Position numbers and translations under genes: made by a program
Shown here: one piece after another, positions 17,950 to 26,832 of the stretch
How the letters are laid out: each line of letters opens with the position of its first letter
Position numbering within the stretch: position 1 is the first letter of the stretch
Notes under the pieces: generated by a model
Seen by the model: the letters and a program-made list of their open reading frames with translations, nothing else
What the model was told of the DNA's origin: nothing
The model's database searches: none
Assembly: GCA_024710005.1 (NCBI GenBank)
Contig: JANJVQ010000022.1
Location: forward strand, 1-64,000
Direction: 5' to 3'
Origin: Paludibacter sp.
GTDB lineage: Bacteria > Bacteroidota > Bacteroidia > Bacteroidales > Paludibacteraceae
Length of the DNA stretch: 64,000 nucleotides

Positions 17950-17979
17950 CAAAAGTACGTTTTTCAATTTAATAACAAA
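17950..17979 (-). promoter_or_regulatory. promoter of the T9SS cargo gene
   Basis: Minus strand TTTG (17976-17979), 18-bp spacer, TACTTTTG (17950-17957). Confidence 0.6.
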
Positions 17980-18028
17980 AAAAAATGCTATTTATTACAG
18001 CTACTCCCCCGAGGAAGTATTTTTTTTG

Positions 18029-18036
18029 TACATTTG
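18029..18036 (+). promoter_or_regulatory. -7 element for the LysM gene
   Basis: TACATTTG lies 39 bp before the ATG at 18075, divergent from the promoter of the T9SS cargo gene. Confidence 0.5.
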
Positions 18037-18074
18037 CATACTATTCTTCAATCAAACTTTGAAACACATTCATT

Positions 18075-19688
18075 ATGCAGACATATATTACAAAATATAT
18101 TCACCCTTTGCGACATCAAAGTTTCCTGATTGTGCTGTTTGCTGCATTCATGTTCCAGTCATGTTTGCTTTTTGCTCAAACCCCTTCCTATCCTGTAAAA
18201 AATGTAAACGGGGTTGAGTGTATCGTATACAAAGTACAACCAGCAGAGGGTTTTTACAGAATAAGTAAAAATTTCAACACAACGGAGGCTGAAATCAGGG
18301 CAATTAACCCGCAAATTACAGACGGGTTAAAAGTTGGGATGGAGATATACATCCCTGTGAAAAAAGAACACAAAACAGATAAAAATTACATTGAACATAT
18401 AGTTGAGAAAAAACAAACTATATTCCGGATACGCAAAATGTATAATATTACCGAGGAAGAACTAATAGCCATGAATCCTCATCTGAAACAAAATTCGCTG
18501 CGTACCGGTGAGATATTGAAAATCCCGCTTCCTGAAAAACAAACAACTTCTGTAGATGCGAAAAAGGAAGAAAGCAAATCAGCAGCCACTCAAAATAACA
18601 ATCAGGTTGAAAAGAAAGAAACCATTGAACATAAGCAGGACAAGAAGGTAACAACAGATAATATCAGATTAAAAAAGCCTGATAATCTGAACATTGCTTT
18701 TTTACTGCCTTTTATGCTGGATCAAAAACAGGATGCATCCGACAAACGTTTTATCGAGTTTTACACTGGTGCGCTCATTGCTATAAAACAAGCTAAAGAA
18801 GAAGGCACAAACTTCCGGATACATACTTTCGATACTGAAAAATCCGATTTGAAAATCATGGAAATACTGCAGGATTCTAATCTGACAACAATGGATTTAA
18901 TCGTCGGACCGGCATTTTCCAACCAAATATCCGTTATTGGTGATTTTGCACGTATGCACAGGGTAAAAACCCTGATTCCTTTTTCATCCAAAATCATCGA
19001 CATCGAAACGAATCCCTACCTGTATCAGTTTAATCCCGGACAAGACACAGAATTAAAAAAGCTACAGGAAATCATTCAATACGAGGGAAATAAAACCAAC
19101 TTTATTTTTGCAGAACTTAGTCACATAAGTCCAAATGATGATAGTTTTGTGCTTTTTCGTTCATTAAAACAGCTGATGCAATCCGGGGACCTGTCATTTA
19201 AAACGGTTTATCTGAATCCCGACTCATTGCACCAAATCAGACAAGCCTTAAATCCCCTGAAGGAAAACATTGTTTTTTTCAACACAGGCAGGATTAATAA
19301 CCTGAGCGTGTACCTGAGTGAACTGAAACGGTTATCAGCTTCTGTAAACCTGAAAATATACGAACCATTTTCCTGGCGAAATTCGAAATTAGAAAAGCCG
19401 CGCTCCTTCTATTTATCGGTTTTCAAAAATGAATATCCGGAATCCGCATACGAACAATATACCAATGAGTTTTCAATATTATTCGACTGGACACCTTCCA
19501 GTGAACTCCCCAGGTATGATTTATTAGGCTATGATCTGATGCAGTATTTCATCCGGGAGGTATTAACGACAAAAAACTCACCGGCAGAAAGCTATCCGAT
19601 GCGAGAAGGTATTCAATCTAATCTGAAGTTTGAAAAAGCAGCTGCAACCGGAGGGTATATCAACAGACTTATCAATCACTACGAATGA
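18075..19688 (+). CDS. LysM protein with periplasmic-binding-protein-like domain
   Basis: 537 residues. Signal sequence at about 15-36 (either Sec or lipoprotein; FQSC gives a possible lipobox). Two LysM repeats follow (about 55-97 and 108-153: GFYRISKNFNTTEAEIRAINP, TIFRIRKMYNITEEELIAMNP), then a Lys-rich linker and a type-1 periplasmic-binding fold (about 200-537, starting NIAFLLPFMLDQK). It probably sits in the periplasm bound to peptidoglycan; ligand unknown. Overlaps the next gene by 4 bp. Confidence 0.85.
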   Translation: MQTYITKYIHPLRHQSFLIVLFAAFMFQSCLLFAQTPSYPVKNVNGVECIVYKVQPAEGFYRISKNFNTTEAEIRAINPQITDGLKVGMEIYIPVKKEHKTDKNYIEHIVEKKQTIFRIRKMYNITEEELIAMNPHLKQNSLRTGEILKIPLPEKQTTSVDAKKEESKSAATQNNNQVEKKETIEHKQDKKVTTDNIRLKKPDNLNIAFLLPFMLDQKQDASDKRFIEFYTGALIAIKQAKEEGTNFRIHTFDTEKSDLKIMEILQDSNLTTMDLIVGPAFSNQISVIGDFARMHRVKTLIPFSSKIIDIETNPYLYQFNPGQDTELKKLQEIIQYEGNKTNFIFAELSHISPNDDSFVLFRSLKQLMQSGDLSFKTVYLNPDSLHQIRQALNPLKENIVFFNTGRINNLSVYLSELKRLSASVNLKIYEPFSWRNSKLEKPRSFYLSVFKNEYPESAYEQYTNEFSILFDWTPSSELPRYDLLGYDLMQYFIREVLTTKNSPAESYPMREGIQSNLKFEKAAATGGYINRLINHYE

Positions 19689-20338
19689 TGCAACAGCGTA
19701 CTCAATATAGAATTGCCGGGATTATCAGCATTTTGCTTGTCTTTTTATCTTTTGCTGATGCGCAAAACAACAAATTTAAAAGTGAAACCTATATAGGTAT
19801 CACGGGAGGACCTAATGCCTCAATGGTTTATTTCAGACCTCAGGTTGATCAGGATTTTCTGTTTGCTTATCAGGGTGGTCTGATTGTCAGATACATCAAC
19901 GAAAAAAGTCTTGGATTGCAGGCTGAAATCAATTATGTACAAAGAGGCTGGAGTGAGAAAGACAAGAGTTTCGTTAAAAGACTGGATTATATAGAAGTTC
20001 CTTTTCTAACGCACATATATTTTGGAGATAAAGCACGGTTCTTCTTTAATATCGGACCGAAAATCGGATATCTGCTGCATGAAACCGTAATTCAAAATGT
20101 AAATCCGGCATCTACAAATGAACAACACGTACAAGCCATTCAAAACAAGTTTGATTATGGACTGGCATTGGGACTGGGTTGTATGTTTAAAATAAAAAAC
20201 CAACTGATACAACTTGAAGGCAGGGGAAATTTCAGCGCCAGCGACCTTTTTTCAAACGACAAAAGGGACTATTTCGACAATTCCAACCTGATACACGGTT
20301 CGGTCACTTTAGGTTGGTTGATACAAGTTAATAAATAA
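19685..20338 (+). CDS. PorT-like outer-membrane beta-barrel protein
   Basis: 217 residues with a signal peptide (IAGIISILLVFLSFADAQ) and alternating beta strands: YIGITGGPNASMVYF, GLIVRYINEKSLGLQAEINY, LDYIEVPFLTHIYFG, FFFNIGPKIGYLL, LGLGCMFKIKNQLIQLEGRG, VTLGWLIQV. This is the small eight-strand barrel type annotated as PorT family/OMP_b-brl_2. True PorT is a T9SS component, but many paralogues exist and I do not claim that role. Coupled to the LysM gene by a 4-bp overlap. Confidence 0.8.
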   Translation: MMQQRTQYRIAGIISILLVFLSFADAQNNKFKSETYIGITGGPNASMVYFRPQVDQDFLFAYQGGLIVRYINEKSLGLQAEINYVQRGWSEKDKSFVKRLDYIEVPFLTHIYFGDKARFFFNIGPKIGYLLHETVIQNVNPASTNEQHVQAIQNKFDYGLALGLGCMFKIKNQLIQLEGRGNFSASDLFSNDKRDYFDNSNLIHGSVTLGWLIQVNK

Positions 20339-20351
20339 AGCAAAAAATCAC

Positions 20352-20840
20352 ATGGATCAGAAAATTTTAGAAACCAGGGTTAACATTTTCCGTTTTACTG
20401 AGTTGGAACCAGAAATTCAGGTATTAATCAACAAAGCAAAAGAACAGGTTGATAATGCTTATGCCCCTTATTCAAACTTTCGTGTCGGAGCGGCAGTTTT
20501 ACTTCAAAACGGGGCATTGTTTGTTGGTAACAACCAGGAAAATGCCGCATATCCTTCGGGCTTATGCGCAGAAAGAGTTGCTTTATTTTATGCCAATGCG
20601 CAGTTTCCCCAAGTACCTGTTAGAGCAATTGCCATAGCAGCACACACAGGAGATCATTATCTGGCTTATCCGGTAACTCCCTGCGGATCTTGCAGACAGG
20701 TGATGCTGGAAGCAGAAACCCGCTTCGAAACGCCGATCGACATCTACCTGTATGGTACTGAATGTATCTATCACATCGAAAATGCGGCCCAGCTTTTACC
20801 CCTGAGATTCGAAAAAAAGAGCTTAGAACAGAATCATTAA
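20352..20840 (+). CDS. cdd: cytidine deaminase
   Basis: Deaminates cytidine and deoxycytidine to uridine nucleosides in pyrimidine salvage. 162 residues; zinc ligands Cys72, Cys111 and Cys114 with catalytic Glu74 (CAERVALF and PCGSCRQV), plus substrate-binding YSNFRVGAA. It follows the beta-barrel gene by 13 bp and may share its transcript. Confidence 0.96.
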   Translation: MDQKILETRVNIFRFTELEPEIQVLINKAKEQVDNAYAPYSNFRVGAAVLLQNGALFVGNNQENAAYPSGLCAERVALFYANAQFPQVPVRAIAIAAHTGDHYLAYPVTPCGSCRQVMLEAETRFETPIDIYLYGTECIYHIENAAQLLPLRFEKKSLEQNH

Positions 20841-20850
20841 TATGCTGATC

Positions 20851-20878
20851 CGCTATTCGCTATTAGTTATTCGCTATT
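20851..20878. repeat. heptad array D
   Basis: Four units: CGCTATT, CGCTATT, AGTTATT, CGCTATT. It lies between cdd and the proS promoter element TATCTTTG (20885-20892). Confidence 0.75.
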
Positions 20879-20884
20879 TTTAAT

Positions 20885-20892
20885 TATCTTTG
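20885..20892 (+). promoter_or_regulatory. -7 element of proS
   Basis: TATCTTTG 80 bp before the proS ATG; heptad array D occupies the place where a TTTG element would be expected, and none is visible. Confidence 0.45.
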
Positions 20893-20971
20893 CACCACTT
20901 TTTTCGAACAACAAAAAATCATGTTTTCAACCTGTAAAACATGTATGCAGATGAATTTCAGATTATAAAAA

Positions 20972-22453
20972 ATGGCAAAGGAACTCAAGGAACTGACTTC
21001 AAGAAGTGAGAATTACTCACAATGGTATAATGATTTGGTATTAAAAGCTGATTTGGCAGAGAATTCTGCCGTCAGGGGATGTATGGTTATCAAACCTTAT
21101 GGCTATGCTATATGGGAAAAGATGCAGGCTGAACTGGACCGCATGTTCAAGGAAACCGGACACGTAAACGCGTATTTCCCGCTTTTTATACCTAAATCAT
21201 TTTTAAGTAAAGAAGCCGACCATGTGGAAGGTTTTGCCAAAGAATGTGCTGTAGTAACACATTACCGACTGAAAAACAGTCCGGAAGGGAAAGGCCTGAT
21301 CGTAGACCCTGAAGCAAAATTAGAAGAGGAATTGATTGTTCGTCCGACTTCTGAAACCATCATCTGGAACACCTATAAAAACTGGATTCAGTCGTACCGC
21401 GACCTGCCTATCCTGGTCAATCAATGGGCCAATGTGGTTCGCTGGGAAATGCGTACCCGCCTGTTCCTGCGTACTGCCGAATTCCTATGGCAGGAAGGTC
21501 ACACTGCTCACGCTACGGAGACGGAAGCCATGGAAGAAGCCATCAAGATGATGCACGTGTATGCTGACTTTGCTGAGAATTTCATGGGTGTGCCGGTTAT
21601 CAAAGGAACCAAATCGGCCAATGAACGCTTCGCAGGAGCATTGGAAACATTTTGTATTGAAGCTTTGATGCAGGATGGTAAAGCCCTGCAGGCCGGAACG
21701 TCACACTTCCTTGGTCAGAACTTTGCCAAAGCATTCGATGTAACTTTCGTGGACAAATCAAACAAACAGGATTATGTCTGGGCAAGTTCCTGGGGTGTTT
21801 CCACCCGCCTGATGGGTGCATTGATCATGACCCATTCCGATGACAATGGTTTGGTACTTCCTCCCAAATTAGCGCCATTCCAGGTTGTTATTGTTCCGAT
21901 ATACAAAAACGAAGAGCAACTGTCGGCCATCACCGAAAAAGTGGATACAATCATTTCTGCGCTCAAAGCCAAAGGCATCAGTGTTAAATTTGATAATAAC
22001 GATACTAAAAAACCAGGCTGGAAATTTGCTGAATATGAATTAAAAGGTGTACCGGTGCGCTTGGCTATTGGTGCACGCGACATTGAGAACGGAACCATTG
22101 AAGTCGCACGCAGGGACACCCTGAGCAAAGAAACCGTTTCCATTGAGAATATCGAGAACTACATTGCCGACTTATTAAATGACATTCAGCAGAACATCTT
22201 CAAAAAAGCGCTTGATTACCGTGCATCTGTTACACGTGAAGTGAACTCCTACGATGAATTTAAAGTTGAAATTGAAAAAGGAGGCTTTTTACTTTGTCAT
22301 TGGGACGGCACACCGGAAACTGAAGAAAAAATCAAGGAAGACACCAAAGCTACCATCCGTTGTATCCCGATTGAAGGAGACAAAACACCCGGAATTTGCA
22401 TGGTAACCGGGAAACCATCGGCACAAAGGGTAATTTTTGCAAGGGCTTATTAA
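20972..22453 (+). CDS. proS: prolyl-tRNA synthetase (eukaryote/archaeon-like short form)
   Basis: Class II synthetase charging tRNA-Pro. 493 residues without the editing insertion of the long bacterial form, thus the ProS type 3 (short) class. Visible: [19 protein letters not shown] (in part), the motif-2 region with [40 protein letters not shown], motif 3 [18 protein letters not shown], the anticodon-binding domain from about 290 ([13 protein letters not shown]) and the C-terminal zinc-binding-like domain ending in RAY. Confidence 0.97.
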   Translation: MAKELKELTSRSENYSQWYNDLVLKADLAENSAVRGCMVIKPYGYAIWEKMQAELDRMFKETGHVNAYFPLFIPKSFLSKEADHVEGFAKECAVVTHYRLKNSPEGKGLIVDPEAKLEEELIVRPTSETIIWNTYKNWIQSYRDLPILVNQWANVVRWEMRTRLFLRTAEFLWQEGHTAHATETEAMEEAIKMMHVYADFAENFMGVPVIKGTKSANERFAGALETFCIEALMQDGKALQAGTSHFLGQNFAKAFDVTFVDKSNKQDYVWASSWGVSTRLMGALIMTHSDDNGLVLPPKLAPFQVVIVPIYKNEEQLSAITEKVDTIISALKAKGISVKFDNNDTKKPGWKFAEYELKGVPVRLAIGARDIENGTIEVARRDTLSKETVSIENIENYIADLLNDIQQNIFKKALDYRASVTREVNSYDEFKVEIEKGGFLLCHWDGTPETEEKIKEDTKATIRCIPIEGDKTPGICMVTGKPSAQRVIFARAY

Positions 22454-22476
22454 AAACCCTGCAAATTATCAAGAAA

Positions 22477-22677
22477 TTATAGTAATGCCTTGGGTGAACC
22501 TTTCCAGGAACATCCGAGGCAATATAATACTGTTAAGTCATAACCTTCCAGCGACTCTTCCGGATGAATGGGAATCACTTCATGCTGTTCATTTACAACC
22601 ACAACCACTGAATCACCTTTTTCATTTTTCACACGAAAACGGTGAATCTTACATTGCGGACAAAGCTTTTTCTTCAT
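22477..22677 (-). CDS. small protein with two CxxC motifs
   Basis: 66 residues with CPQC near the N-terminus (6-9) and CLGC near the C-terminus (53-56), spaced as a zinc ribbon around a beta-rich middle. Unknown function. It lies 11 bp after ftsE on the same strand and is probably co-transcribed. Confidence 0.7.
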   Translation of the reverse strand: MKKKLCPQCKIHRFRVKNEKGDSVVVVVNEQHEVIPIHPEESLEGYDLTVLYCLGCSWKGSPKALL

Positions 22678-22688
22678 ACCAGTACCTG

Positions 22689-23402
22689 TTATTCTTCATC
22701 CGTAATATCTGTACCGATATAACCGGGTTGAGTAGCATCAATTAAATGCTCATTTTCAACCTGAATGACACGTCCCGGATACATACTTACCCAATTGTGA
22801 TTATGCGTGGCCATGATCACGGTTGTACCTGATAAACGGATTCCATACAACAGCTCAATCAAATCGCGTCCAGTTTCCGGGTCTAAATGCCCGGTCGGTT
22901 CATCAGCCAAAATGATTTCCGGAGAATTGAGCAATGCCCTTGCAATAGCCACACGTTGCTGTTCACCACCCGAAAGCTGGTGGGGACGTTTATAGCCTTT
23001 ATTTCGCAAACCCACCTGAGCAAGCACAATTTGAATTTGCTCCTCAATGGCATCTTTTTCTTTCCATCCCGTTGCCCGTAACACAAACTCCAGATTGGCA
23101 TTCACGGTACGATCGGTAAGCAACTGAAAGTCCTGAAAAACGATTCCTATTTTTCTTCTGAGAAAAGGTATCTGCTTGTTTTTTATCTCATTCAGATCGA
23201 ATGAAAGCACTTCAGCGGTACCACCACTAACAGGAACCTCTTTATAAAGCGATTTCAGAAAAGTACTTTTACCACTACCAACTTTTCCAAGCAGATAGAT
23301 GAATTCACCTGAATAAATTTCCAGGTTCACATCCCTCAGTACAGTTAACTCTTGTTGGCAAATGTCAACATGTTCGTATTTAATCAGCATTTTCTTTTCC
23401 AT
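22689..23402 (-). CDS. ftsE: FtsE-type ABC ATPase
   Basis: 237 residues. Walker A GKVGSGKST, Q-loop FQDF, signature LSGGEQQRVAIARALL, Walker B EIILADEPTG, H-loop MATHNHNW. FtsE with FtsX links the divisome to peptidoglycan hydrolases. FtsX is not adjacent in this window, so the FtsE assignment rests on sequence style (YEHVDI... and FQDFQLLTDRTV); LolD-like ATPases are the main alternative. The gene starts 20 bp after hisIE, on the same strand. Confidence 0.85.
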   Translation of the reverse strand: MEKKMLIKYEHVDICQQELTVLRDVNLEIYSGEFIYLLGKVGSGKSTFLKSLYKEVPVSGGTAEVLSFDLNEIKNKQIPFLRRKIGIVFQDFQLLTDRTVNANLEFVLRATGWKEKDAIEEQIQIVLAQVGLRNKGYKRPHQLSGGEQQRVAIARALLNSPEIILADEPTGHLDPETGRDLIELLYGIRLSGTTVIMATHNHNWVSMYPGRVIQVENEHLIDATQPGYIGTDITDEE

Positions 23403-23422
23403 GATTTACAAAATGAATGCGA

Positions 23423-24016
23423 TTATTTATGTCTCTTTTTCAATTCCCTACCCAGATCATCTAAAGAATAGCCTTTGGAAGTGAGTAACACAATGAGGTG
23501 GTATAACAAATCTGAAGCTTCATACAGAAACATTTCATCGGTCCCGTTGGTCGCTTCAATAACTGTTTCGACAGCTTCTTCTCCAACTTTTTGCGCCATG
23601 CGGTTCACGCCTTTTCTGAACAAAGAGGTGGTATAAGAACCTTCGGGCATTTCAACGAAGCGTTGTTGAATAAATTTTTGCAGAAAATTCAGAAAGAAAA
23701 AGTCACCCTGATTCGATTCACTCCAGCAAGTATCAGCGCCGGTGTGACAAACCGGGCCAACAGGCTTCACCTTGATTAAAAGCGTATCATTATCACAATC
23801 AGTGAGAACAGAAACTACATGCATAAAATTTCCACTCTCCTCCCCTTTTGTCCAAAGGCGTTTTTTGGTTCTGCTGTAGAAAGTTACTTTACCGGTTTCT
23901 TTGGTTTTATTAAACGCTTCTTCATTCATAAAACCGAGCATCAGCACTTTGGAGGTTAGCTCATCCTGTATAATGGCAGGAACTAACCCATCCATTTTAT
24001 TAAAATCTATATTCAT
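23423..24016 (-). CDS. hisI: bifunctional phosphoribosyl-AMP cyclohydrolase / phosphoribosyl-ATP pyrophosphatase
   Basis: Steps 2 and 3 of histidine synthesis fused in one 197-residue protein (hisIE). N-terminal HisI domain (about 1-105): VLMLGFMNEEAF, TFYSRTKKRLWTKGE, and the metal-site cysteines in DCDNDTLL and VCHTGADTCW. C-terminal HisE domain (about 110-197): SYTTSLFRKGVNRMAQKVGEEAVETVIE with the acidic helices of MazG-like pyrophosphatases. Other his genes are not in the window. Confidence 0.97.
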   Translation of the reverse strand: MNIDFNKMDGLVPAIIQDELTSKVLMLGFMNEEAFNKTKETGKVTFYSRTKKRLWTKGEESGNFMHVVSVLTDCDNDTLLIKVKPVGPVCHTGADTCWSESNQGDFFFLNFLQKFIQQRFVEMPEGSYTTSLFRKGVNRMAQKVGEEAVETVIEATNGTDEMFLYEASDLLYHLIVLLTSKGYSLDDLGRELKKRHK

Positions 24017-24070
24017 TCGACAATAATTTTTGCGAATTTACGATAAATCCGTGAGAACAGCAAAAATAGT

Positions 24071-24098
24071 GGAAAACGGAAAGCGGAGAACGGAAAAC
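24071..24098. repeat. heptad array E
   Basis: GGAAAAC, GGAAAGC, GGAGAAC, GGAAAAC, between hisIE and asnA; inverse in sequence to array F. Confidence 0.8.
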
Positions 24099-24127
24099 TT
24101 AAATTTTTAATTTTTTAAACTATTAAA

Positions 24128-24176
24128 CACTATTCACTATTCGTTCTCCGCTTTTCGTTCTCCGCTTTCCGTTAAA
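24128..24176. repeat. heptad array F, containing the asnA stop codon
   Basis: CACTATT twice, then CGTTCTC, CGCTTTT, CGTTCTC, CGCTTTC and CGTTAAA; the last unit contains the asnA stop (24172-24174). Arrays E and F could pair as an RNA hairpin. Confidence 0.8.
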
Positions 24177-25209
24177 TCAAGAAGATTCCCGCATCATCAC
24201 AGGCCTTACGCATATCATCGGGCCAGATGCTTGCCTGAATTTCGCCAATATGGGCTTTTCGAAGGAAGAACATACAAAGACGTGACTGACCTATTCCTCC
24301 CCCGATAGAAAGAGGTAAAGAACCTTCAACCAGTCGTTTATGAAAGTAGAGTTCCAGTCTGTCCGTTTTATTCTCGAGTTCAAGTTGTCTCAACAACGCT
24401 TCTTTATCCACCCTGATTCCCATGGAAGAAATTTCCAATGGCATTTCAAGCACCGGGTTCCATAGCAGGATATCACCGTTCAAACCAGGCAGACCTTTTT
24501 CACCCGGGGTTGTCCAGTCATCATAATCCGGAGCACGACCATCGTGTTTCTCACCATCACCCAGTTTAGCCCCGATACCAATGATAAACACGGCTCCATA
24601 TTGTTGGGTAATTTTAAATTCTCTTTCTTTGGGAGACAAATCAGGATATTGTTGGCGCAGCTCCTCTGCATGAATAAACTGAATTTCATCCGGAAGAATC
24701 GGTCTGATTTGCGGAAAACTTTCAGAAACCAGGTATTCCGTACGCAGCAGCGTTGCATAAATGCGTTTCACTATCAACTTCAGAAAATCGATATTGCGCT
24801 CCTCTGCCGTCATGATGCGTTCCCAGTCCCACTGATCCACATATAGCGAATGGATATTACCCAGCTCCTCATCAGCCCGGATAGCATTCATGTCGGTATA
24901 AATACCATAACCATTCTCGATATCGTAATCCGCCAGCGTCACCCGTTTCCATTTGGCGAGCGAATGAACCACCTCTGCACGGACATCCTGCATATCTTTT
25001 ATCGGAAAATTAACCGCCCTTTCAACGCCATTCAAATCATCATTCAAACCCGTTCCCCGCAACACGAACAAAGGAGCGGTTACCCTTCTGAGTCGTAATT
25101 CGGCAGACAAATTAGCCTGAAAAAAATCTTTAATCTTTGCAATCCCCACTTCTGTCTGCTGAAGATTCAGTAATGGTCTATAACTGGCCGGTTTTATCAA
25201 GTAGCTCAT
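24172..25209 (-). CDS. asnA: aspartate--ammonia ligase (asparagine synthetase A)
   Basis: ATP-dependent amidation of aspartate using ammonia. 345 residues, typical for AsnA, related to class II tRNA synthetases. Visible: KDMQDVRAEVVHSLAKWKR, YVDQWDWE, FIIGIGAKLGDGEKHDGRAPDYDDW (in part), SSMGIRVD and GGGIGQSRLCMFFL. Standalone gene; the stop codon lies inside a heptad array. Confidence 0.97.
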   Translation of the reverse strand: MSYLIKPASYRPLLNLQQTEVGIAKIKDFFQANLSAELRLRRVTAPLFVLRGTGLNDDLNGVERAVNFPIKDMQDVRAEVVHSLAKWKRVTLADYDIENGYGIYTDMNAIRADEELGNIHSLYVDQWDWERIMTAEERNIDFLKLIVKRIYATLLRTEYLVSESFPQIRPILPDEIQFIHAEELRQQYPDLSPKEREFKITQQYGAVFIIGIGAKLGDGEKHDGRAPDYDDWTTPGEKGLPGLNGDILLWNPVLEMPLEISSMGIRVDKEALLRQLELENKTDRLELYFHKRLVEGSLPLSIGGGIGQSRLCMFFLRKAHIGEIQASIWPDDMRKACDDAGIFLI

Positions 25210-25330
25210 AGAAAATTATTTAACGTAATGTTTGAAATAAAGAGCAAAGATAATCAAATTGTAAGAATTATAAGCATTTCACCACACAAAATATACAACA
25301 TTTACTTTATTGTGACTTAAATGAAACAAC

Positions 25331-25360
25331 AAAGCCTCTCTCTTTGCAGAAAAAGGCTTT
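25331..25360 (-). terminator. possible terminator of folA
   Basis: AAAGCCT and AGGCTTT (25331-25360) form a short stem around a T-rich loop after folA; the downstream T tract is weak. Confidence 0.35.
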
Positions 25361-25383
25361 AATATTTACTTAAAATCAGGATT

Positions 25384-25878
25384 TTATACGCGTTCGTACA
25401 CAGAAAAACTGTATGGGTACTCATTCTTTTCATCAGCAGGATGGTCTTCTCTCGAAACTTCTTTCCATTTACTGAAGTCTATTTCCGGGAAATAAGTATC
25501 GGCTTTAAAATCACCATGCACCCAGGTAAGGTACATCGAATCGACCGAATCCATACACTGCTGGTACACGGCAGCACCACCAATCACAAAAACCTGTTCC
25601 GCATTGGAACACAATTCAAGGGCATCTTCGAGTGAGTCCGCTTCAAAATAACCTTCAACAACGCCCTCGGAAAGCATGGTTGTCAGCACAATATTCGTGC
25701 GGTTTGGAAGTGGACCGTTAGGAAGACTTTCGAAAGTCCGCTTACCCATTACGACCGTATGTCCTGTTGTGAGATTCTTAAAATGCTTCATATCAGCCGG
25801 TAAATTCCAGGGAAGCTTTTTCTTATAGCCGATCGCGTAATCATCTGCGAGGGCGGCAACAATAGAAATTTTTGGCAT
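25384..25878 (-). CDS. folA: dihydrofolate reductase
   Basis: Reduces dihydrofolate to tetrahydrofolate. 164 residues with ALADDYAIGYKKKLPWNLPADMKHFK (substrate-binding Asp/Trp region), TGHTVVMGKRTFESLP, FVIGGAAVYQQCM and the C-terminal YPYSFSVYER. It lies downstream of thyA on the same strand (133 bp gap), the usual partner since ThyA produces dihydrofolate. Confidence 0.97.
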   Translation of the reverse strand: MPKISIVAALADDYAIGYKKKLPWNLPADMKHFKNLTTGHTVVMGKRTFESLPNGPLPNRTNIVLTTMLSEGVVEGYFEADSLEDALELCSNAEQVFVIGGAAVYQQCMDSVDSMYLTWVHGDFKADTYFPEIDFSKWKEVSREDHPADEKNEYPYSFSVYERV

Positions 25879-26011
25879 GTCTCTGATGTGTGAGGTAAAT
25901 AATAATTGACAAGAAATGACTCAATGACAATTTAGTTTTATTGCTTTTTTGCAGTCACAAATGTAATCATTTTTTGCACAAATAAAAATAAATTGTGCTA
26001 TTATTTACATT

Positions 26012-26806
26012 TTACACAGCTACTTCACCTTTGATATGCGGATGCGGGTCGTAATTCACCAATTCAAAATCTTCAAATTTAAAGCTGAAAATATCCTTTA
26101 CATCCGGATTAATCTTCATGTTGGGTAAAGCTCGCGGCTCCCGGCTCAATTGTAATTTTACCTGCTCGAGGTGATTGGTATAGATATGTGCATCGCCCAG
26201 CGTGTGAACAAAGTCACCCGGCTTCAATCCTGTCACCTGAGCCATCATCAGCAACAGCAATGCGTATGAAGCAATATTAAAAGGCACACCCAGAAAGATA
26301 TCGGCACTGCGTTGATACAACTGAAGGCTTAATTTACCATCTGCCACATAAAACTGAAAAAAAGCGTGACAAGGAGGCAGATTCATATTGGGTAAATCAG
26401 CCACATTCCACGAACTCACAATGATTCTTCTGGAATCCGGATTGTTTTTGATCGTATTTACAACCTCCGTAATCTGATCGATGTGTCCACCTTTGTAATC
26501 CGGCCATGAACGCCACTGATAACCGTAAACGTGTCCCAGATCCCCGTTTTCGTCGGCCCATTCATTCCAGATTCTCACCCCGTTTTCCTGTAAATACTTC
26601 ACATTGGTATCACCGTTCAGAAACCAGAGCAACTCATGAATAATGGATTTCAGATGTAATTTTTTGGTGGTCAGACACGGGAAACCTTCGGACAAATCAA
26701 AACGCATCTGATGTCCAAAAACCGATAAAGTGCCCGTACCTGTACGGTCTTCTTTTCTCACTCCTTCCGCTAACACACGGGTTAAAAGATCTAAATATTG
26801 TTTCAT
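26012..26806 (-). CDS. thyA: thymidylate synthase
   Basis: Methylates dUMP to dTMP with methylenetetrahydrofolate. 264 residues, the standard length. RKDRTGTG-like phosphate loop, [13 protein letters not shown], catalytic Cys in [32 protein letters not shown] and the C-terminal IKGEVAV. It begins 26 bp after the PorE-like gene on the same strand. Confidence 0.98.
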   Translation of the reverse strand: MKQYLDLLTRVLAEGVRKEDRTGTGTLSVFGHQMRFDLSEGFPCLTTKKLHLKSIIHELLWFLNGDTNVKYLQENGVRIWNEWADENGDLGHVYGYQWRSWPDYKGGHIDQITEVVNTIKNNPDSRRIIVSSWNVADLPNMNLPPCHAFFQFYVADGKLSLQLYQRSADIFLGVPFNIASYALLLLMMAQVTGLKPGDFVHTLGDAHIYTNHLEQVKLQLSREPRALPNMKINPDVKDIFSFKFEDFELVNYDPHPHIKGEVAV

Positions 26807-26832
26807 TTATTTACGATTTAACTATTTACAAA